From Epidermidibacterium keratini (GTDB lineage: Bacteria > Actinomycetota > Actinomycetes > Mycobacteriales > Antricoccaceae): a stretch of DNA of 64,000 nt. Below the pieces are notes generated by a model. It searched no databases, had not been told where the DNA came from, and saw nothing but the letters and a program-made list of their open reading frames with translations. A program made the position numbers and the translations under genes. Position 1 is the first letter of the stretch. Every line of letters starts with the position of its first letter. The DNA is taken from positions 2,998,067-3,062,066 of the forward strand of contig NZ_CP047156.1 of NCBI RefSeq assembly GCF_009834025.1, in the 5' to 3' direction. Shown piece by piece: positions 60,150 to 64,000 of the stretch.

Positions 60150-61594
60150 TCGGCGCCTACTCGGTCGCCCAGATCCGCGACGCGGAAGCTGCCGCGATGC
60201 GTGACGTGCCCGACGGCGAGCTCATGCAGCGGGCGTCGTACGCGCTGGCCATGCACTGCCTCGAAGTGCTGCGAGCGCGGCGTGGACACGTGCGCGGATC
60301 GCGCGTCGTACTCCTCGTTGGATCCGGCGGCAACGGTGGAGATGCCTTATATGCCGGGAAGTTTCTCGCGCAACGCGGTATCGCCGTCACCGCACTGCTG
60401 GCCAACCCTGACAAGACCTACCCGGGTGCGCTAGGCGCTTTCCGAGCCGCCGGAGGGTACGCCGAACCACTGCGCGGCAACCGCGCCGCGACCGCACGGG
60501 AGTCGGCGGCGGTCATCGAAACTGCCGATGTCGTCATCGACGGTCTTGTCGGACTCGGCTCGGGCCGCGTGCTCGACCTGCCGGAGCCCATCGCCGCCGC
60601 ACTGGCAGGCCACGCTGGGATCGTGGCGGTCGACGTACCGTCGGGCGTCGACGTCGACACGGGCGTGCCTGCGGAGGACGCCATTCGGGCACGCGTCACG
60701 GTCACGTTCGGCGCCCTGAAGCATGCGCACGTGCTCGCGCCAGGTCACTGCGGCGCGGTCGAGCTCGTCGACATCGGCCTGGAGCGCTACCTACCTATAC
60801 CCGACGCGCGAATATTGACCGATATCGATGTCGCTAGTGCGTGGCCGCAGCCGGCCCACGACGGTCACAAGTACTCGCTCGGGGTCGTCGCGATCGCGGC
60901 CGGTTCGGACCGCTATCCCGGCGCCGCCGTGTTGTGCAGCGGGGGAGCGCTGCGTGCCAAGCCGGGCATGGTGCGCTACCTCGGCGAGCCGCACGCCGCC
61001 GACCGCGTGATCGCCGCCTGGCCCGAGGCCGTCGTAGCCGCCTCGATGCAGGACGCCGGCCGCACCGACGCGTGGGTCGTCGGGCCGGGTATCGGCACCG
61101 ACGAACGCGGGCAGGCATTGGTCGACGAGGCACTGCAACTCGACGTGCCCGTGCTCTTCGACGCCGATGCGCTCACTGTCCTGTCTCAACGCGACGATCC
61201 GCTCACCGACCGCACGGCGCCGACCGTGCTGACGCCGCACACCGGCGAGTTCGCCCGGCTCTTCGGTGAGGTCACCGACCCGCTCACCAGCGCCCGGGAA
61301 GCGGCCGCGCAGACCGGGGCCGTCGTACTGCTCAAGGGCCCATCGACCGTCATCGCCAGCCCGGACGGTACGGCGTACCTCAACACGACCGGCACCTCGA
61401 AACTCGCGACCGCAGGCACCGGCGACGTGCTGTCGGGGATCATCGGCGCGCTGCTTGCCGCGGGCCTTGACCCTGCGCTCGCCGCGGCGCTCGGGGCGCA
61501 CGCCCACGGTGCGGCGGCCGGGCTGGCCGACGGGTTCATCGTCGCCGGCGACCTGCCCAGCCTGCTGCGCACCTACCTCGCGCAGACGCTCTAG
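60146..61594 (+). CDS. nnr: Bifunctional NAD(P)H-hydrate epimerase and ADP/ATP-dependent dehydratase
   Basis: 482 residues. The N-terminal YjeF_N domain (about 1-210) has the NAD(P)-binding GSGGNGGDALYAGKFLAQRG; the C-terminal ribokinase-like YjeF_C domain has GPGIGTDERGQALVD and the anion loop TAGTGDVLSGIIGALLAAG. Together they repair hydrated NADH and NADPH. The first GTG codon follows the repeat-encoded frame, and a GGAG inside that region is 8 bp upstream. Its stop TAG overlaps the stop of the convergent MmpL gene by 4 bp. Confidence 0.93.
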   Translation: MIGAYSVAQIRDAEAAAMRDVPDGELMQRASYALAMHCLEVLRARRGHVRGSRVVLLVGSGGNGGDALYAGKFLAQRGIAVTALLANPDKTYPGALGAFRAAGGYAEPLRGNRAATARESAAVIETADVVIDGLVGLGSGRVLDLPEPIAAALAGHAGIVAVDVPSGVDVDTGVPAEDAIRARVTVTFGALKHAHVLAPGHCGAVELVDIGLERYLPIPDARILTDIDVASAWPQPAHDGHKYSLGVVAIAAGSDRYPGAAVLCSGGALRAKPGMVRYLGEPHAADRVIAAWPEAVVAASMQDAGRTDAWVVGPGIGTDERGQALVDEALQLDVPVLFDADALTVLSQRDDPLTDRTAPTVLTPHTGEFARLFGEVTDPLTSAREAAAQTGAVVLLKGPSTVIASPDGTAYLNTTGTSKLATAGTGDVLSGIIGALLAAGLDPALAAALGAHAHGAAAGLADGFIVAGDLPSLLRTYLAQTL

Positions 61595-63942
61595 CCGACC
61601 GAAGCCGTCTCGCGCCGCTCGTCGCGCTCGTTGCGCTCGTTGCGCTCGAGTCGCTCCATCAGCGCCGTACCCTCCACGTCCACGTTCGGCAGCATGCGGT
61701 CCAGCCACTTCGGCAGATACCAGGCGCGCTCGCCGAGCAGGGTCATGACCGCCGGCACCAGCGTCATCCGTACCACGAACGCATCAGCGAGTACGCCGAT
61801 CGCCAGCGCGAAGCCGATCGAGGCGATGATCGGGTCCGGCGCGAGGATGAATCCGGCAAACACCGAGGTCATGATGATGGCCGCGGCGGTCACGACCCGC
61901 GAGCCCACCATGTAGCCGTCGACGACGGCGCGCTTGGCCGGGGTGCCGTGCGCGTGTGCCTCACGCATACCCGAGACCAGGAACATCTCGTAGTCCATCG
62001 ACAGCCCAAACAGGATGCCGATCAGCAGCACCGGCAAGAACGCGACGATAGGCGCCGGCGTATCGACACCGAACAGGCTGCCGCCCCAGCCGAGCTGGTA
62101 GACCGCCACGACCGCGCCGAAGGACGCGCCGATGGTGAGCAGGAAGCCGACGACGGCCTTCAGCGGTACGACGATCGAACGGAAGACGAGCAGTAGCAGC
62201 ACCAGCGCGAGCCCCACGACGACGGCCAGGTAGATCGGCAGTGCAGCCGCCAGCTTGTCGGCGATGTCGATGCCGACCACGTTCAGACCGGTGACGTCCA
62301 GCGTCGCGCCGTACTCGTCACCAAGATCGGCGATCTCATCGCGCAGCGTGTGCACCAGATCGCTGGTGGCCTCCTCTGACGCACCGGTGCCCGGCACAAC
62401 CTGGATCACGAAGTACTCGCCGTCGGGCGTGCCGCTGACCGGGGTCGCGGCGGCGACGTTGTCCAGCGCAGCCAGGCGGTCGACGTACGGCGCGAGCAAC
62501 TGCGAGGCTTTGGCCTGCTCGACCGCCATGGTGCCGAGTTCCTGCGCGGTCTGCGGATCCAGCGCCGGCGCGCCCGGCATCTGCGCCTGTGCGGCGAGCT
62601 GCTGCTGCACGCCAGCCTCGATCGCGGCGGTTGACTGCGGGTCGAGTTGCAGCGGCTGGTCCGGTTTGACCGTGACGATCAGCGGGTTGTTAGCGCCCTC
62701 CCCGAAGCCGTCGACGACGAGGTCGTAAGCCTGCCGCTTGGTGGTATCCAGCGGTGCCGTCTCGTCGGTCGGCAGCCCGAGACGCAGCTGCATTGCCGGG
62801 ATTGCGATCACGCCGAGCAGGATGATGCTGAGCAGGCTCGCGACGACTGGGCGCTTGCTGACGAACCGGATCCAGCGGTTGGGCTGGTGGTGCTCCTCGG
62901 CGTCAATCTCCGCTGCTGTCGGGGCAACCTCACGCTGCTTCTTGGGCAGAATCTTGCGTCCGGCCAGCGAGAGCAGTGCCGGCACCAGGGTGATCGCGAC
63001 GAGTACGGCGATCGCGACGGTGAACGCTGAGGCCAGGCCCATCACGGTCAGGAACGGGATCCCGACGACCGACAGCCCGGCGAGCGCGATGACGACGGTC
63101 AGCCCGGCAAAGACCACGGCGGTGCCGGAGGTTGCGGTCGCGCGAGCGATCGACTCCTCGATCTCCATGCCGCGGCGTACCTGTTGGCGATGTTTGGAGA
63201 CCACGAACAGCGCGTAGTCGATGCCGACCGCGAGCCCCAGCATCACGGCCAGGATCGGTGCGGTGTTGGACATCTCGATGAAGCCCGAGACGATGAGTAC
63301 GCCGCCCACGCCGATGCCGAGCCCGATCAGTGCGGTGAGCATCGGCAGGCCGGCGGCGACCACTGAACCAAACGTCACCAGCAGCACGACCATCGCGACG
63401 ATGACGCCGATGGCCTCGGTCGAGCCGAGCGCCGGAGTCTGGGCGACGGCGGCGCCGCCGATCTCGGTGTTGAGCCCGTCGACCTCGGCGTTGTCGGCGA
63501 TCTGCTGGATCGACTCCAGGGTCTCCACGGGGATCGCGGTGATCTGGCCTTCGAAGGTGATCGTGAGGTAGCCGAGCCGCCCGTCCTCGGAGATGCTCTG
63601 GCCGGGCAGCGGTGGCAGCACGTTACCGACCTTGTCCAGCCCCTCCGTCTCGGTGACCGCTTCGCCGATCAGCACCTGGTACGCCGGATCGGTGAGCGTG
63701 CTGCCCTCGGGTGCCTCGAACACGATGCGTCCGGTGGTGCCGCCGGCAGCGGGGAGCTTGTCCTGCAGCTCGTTGAGCGCGGCCTGCGACTTCAGGCCCG
63801 GGATCGTCAGCTCGGAGGTGAAGGTGCCGCTGAAGGCCACGGCGAGACCGCCGACGGCCGCGAGCGCGATCAGCCAGATCGCCAGGACGGTCTTGGCGCG
63901 ACGCGCGGCAGCGTGACCGAGGCGGTAGAGCAGGGTTGCCAT
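61591..63942 (-). CDS. MmpL-family RND transporter
   Basis: 783 residues, two halves each with about six membrane helices. Proton-relay signatures are GLAVGIDYALFVVSKHRQQ in the first half and FGLSMDYEMFLVSGMREAHA in the second, and each half starts a large extracytoplasmic loop (for example ELQDKLPAAGGTTGRIVFEA). MmpL proteins export lipids or drugs; without neighbours of a lipid pathway the cargo cannot be inferred. A basic/Glu-rich tail (ERNERNERDERRETASVG) ends it. ATG 63942. It is convergent with nnr by overlapping stop codons. Confidence 0.9.
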   Translation of the reverse strand: MATLLYRLGHAAARRAKTVLAIWLIALAAVGGLAVAFSGTFTSELTIPGLKSQAALNELQDKLPAAGGTTGRIVFEAPEGSTLTDPAYQVLIGEAVTETEGLDKVGNVLPPLPGQSISEDGRLGYLTITFEGQITAIPVETLESIQQIADNAEVDGLNTEIGGAAVAQTPALGSTEAIGVIVAMVVLLVTFGSVVAAGLPMLTALIGLGIGVGGVLIVSGFIEMSNTAPILAVMLGLAVGIDYALFVVSKHRQQVRRGMEIEESIARATATSGTAVVFAGLTVVIALAGLSVVGIPFLTVMGLASAFTVAIAVLVAITLVPALLSLAGRKILPKKQREVAPTAAEIDAEEHHQPNRWIRFVSKRPVVASLLSIILLGVIAIPAMQLRLGLPTDETAPLDTTKRQAYDLVVDGFGEGANNPLIVTVKPDQPLQLDPQSTAAIEAGVQQQLAAQAQMPGAPALDPQTAQELGTMAVEQAKASQLLAPYVDRLAALDNVAAATPVSGTPDGEYFVIQVVPGTGASEEATSDLVHTLRDEIADLGDEYGATLDVTGLNVVGIDIADKLAAALPIYLAVVVGLALVLLLLVFRSIVVPLKAVVGFLLTIGASFGAVVAVYQLGWGGSLFGVDTPAPIVAFLPVLLIGILFGLSMDYEMFLVSGMREAHAHGTPAKRAVVDGYMVGSRVVTAAAIIMTSVFAGFILAPDPIIASIGFALAIGVLADAFVVRMTLVPAVMTLLGERAWYLPKWLDRMLPNVDVEGTALMERLERNERNERDERRETASVG

Positions 63943-63978
63943 GGGGGTTCCTTGGGTTTGTGGGTCGGTGGCGCCGAG

Positions 63979-64000
63979 ATTTCTCTCGGATCGGCGGGAT
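63979..64000. repeat. 21-bp repeat, partial array at the right edge (site 3)
   Basis: ATTTCTCTCGGATCGGCGG (63979-63997) followed by GAT matches the units at site 1 exactly over 19 bases. It lies 37 bp upstream of the MmpL start and runs to the window end, so further copies may follow outside. Confidence 0.8.

Noticed and set aside
1-64000. tRNA or rRNA genes
   Set aside because: No intergenic stretch shows a cloverleaf with TTCGA loop, and the gaps are mostly too small; nothing resembling rRNA is present.

Overview
The window is high-GC DNA from the chromosome of an actinomycete (Actinomycetota). The evidence is the gene order infA-rpmJ-rpsM-rpsK-rpsD-rpoA-rplQ-truA and rplM-rpsI-glmM, a SigB/SigF-type sigma factor, a GAF-ANTAR regulator, LCP, MmpL, DUF1707 and DUF732 proteins, LAxTG-type sortase substrates, and frequent GTG starts. 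A genus cannot be assigned with confidence from the sequence alone. I see no rRNA, tRNA, CRISPR array, insertion sequence, prophage or plasmid gene, and no obviously broken gene.

Layout. 1-9.8 kb: an APC permease, a pyruvate-oxidase-like ThDP enzyme, a stress sigma factor, an HhH nuclease-like protein, a zinc alcohol dehydrogenase with a SigF-type promoter, an ANTAR regulator, a HAD phosphatase and three small proteins. 9.8-15.5 kb: a LysR regulator divergent from a tightly overlapping NMT1/SsuA-type ABC importer operon and an MBL-fold hydrolase, probably one uptake-and-cleavage unit of unknown substrate. 15.5-18.3 kb: three tandem genes for secreted LAxTG wall proteins sharing a two-cysteine module; two of them end in an almost identical 222-bp block. 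18.5-24.4 kb: cydABDC (cytochrome bd and its assembly ABC transporter) with a perfect DosR-like palindrome upstream and a LuxR-type regulator lacking the phospho-acceptor Asp downstream. 25-31.7 kb: an LCP protein in an operon with a fourth paralogue of the two-cysteine family, a NUDIX hydrolase, two acyl-CoA dehydrogenases and two uncharacterised proteins.

31.8-36.9 kb is the infA-to-truA translation/transcription operon with a clear promoter and structured leaders. 36.9-49.3 kb separates it from rplM-rpsI-glmM (49.4-52 kb) and holds a low-complexity membrane protein, purine nucleoside phosphorylase, a carboxyltransferase divergent from a single-chain biotin-dependent acyl-CoA carboxylase, a short-chain dehydrogenase, and a molybdenum cofactor cluster (moeA, moaC, mogA, mobA, DUF6457). 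52-64 kb: a membrane Ser/Thr kinase, a secreted VWA protein divergent from an XRE regulator, an RlmG-like methyltransferase divergent from tryptophan 2,3-dioxygenase, glmS-acpS-nnrD, and an MmpL transporter. GlmM and GlmS both feed UDP-GlcNAc synthesis.

The least conventional signals are: a dispersed 21-bp tandem repeat at three intergenic sites (3, 4 and at least 1 copies), one copy of which forms a 36-codon ORF coupled to both neighbours; the two-cysteine wall-protein family with its near-identical gene ends; the DosR-like box at cydA; long perfect intergenic hairpins, two of them exactly 59 bp; and a strong habit of writing Val-Leu as GTA-CTC.
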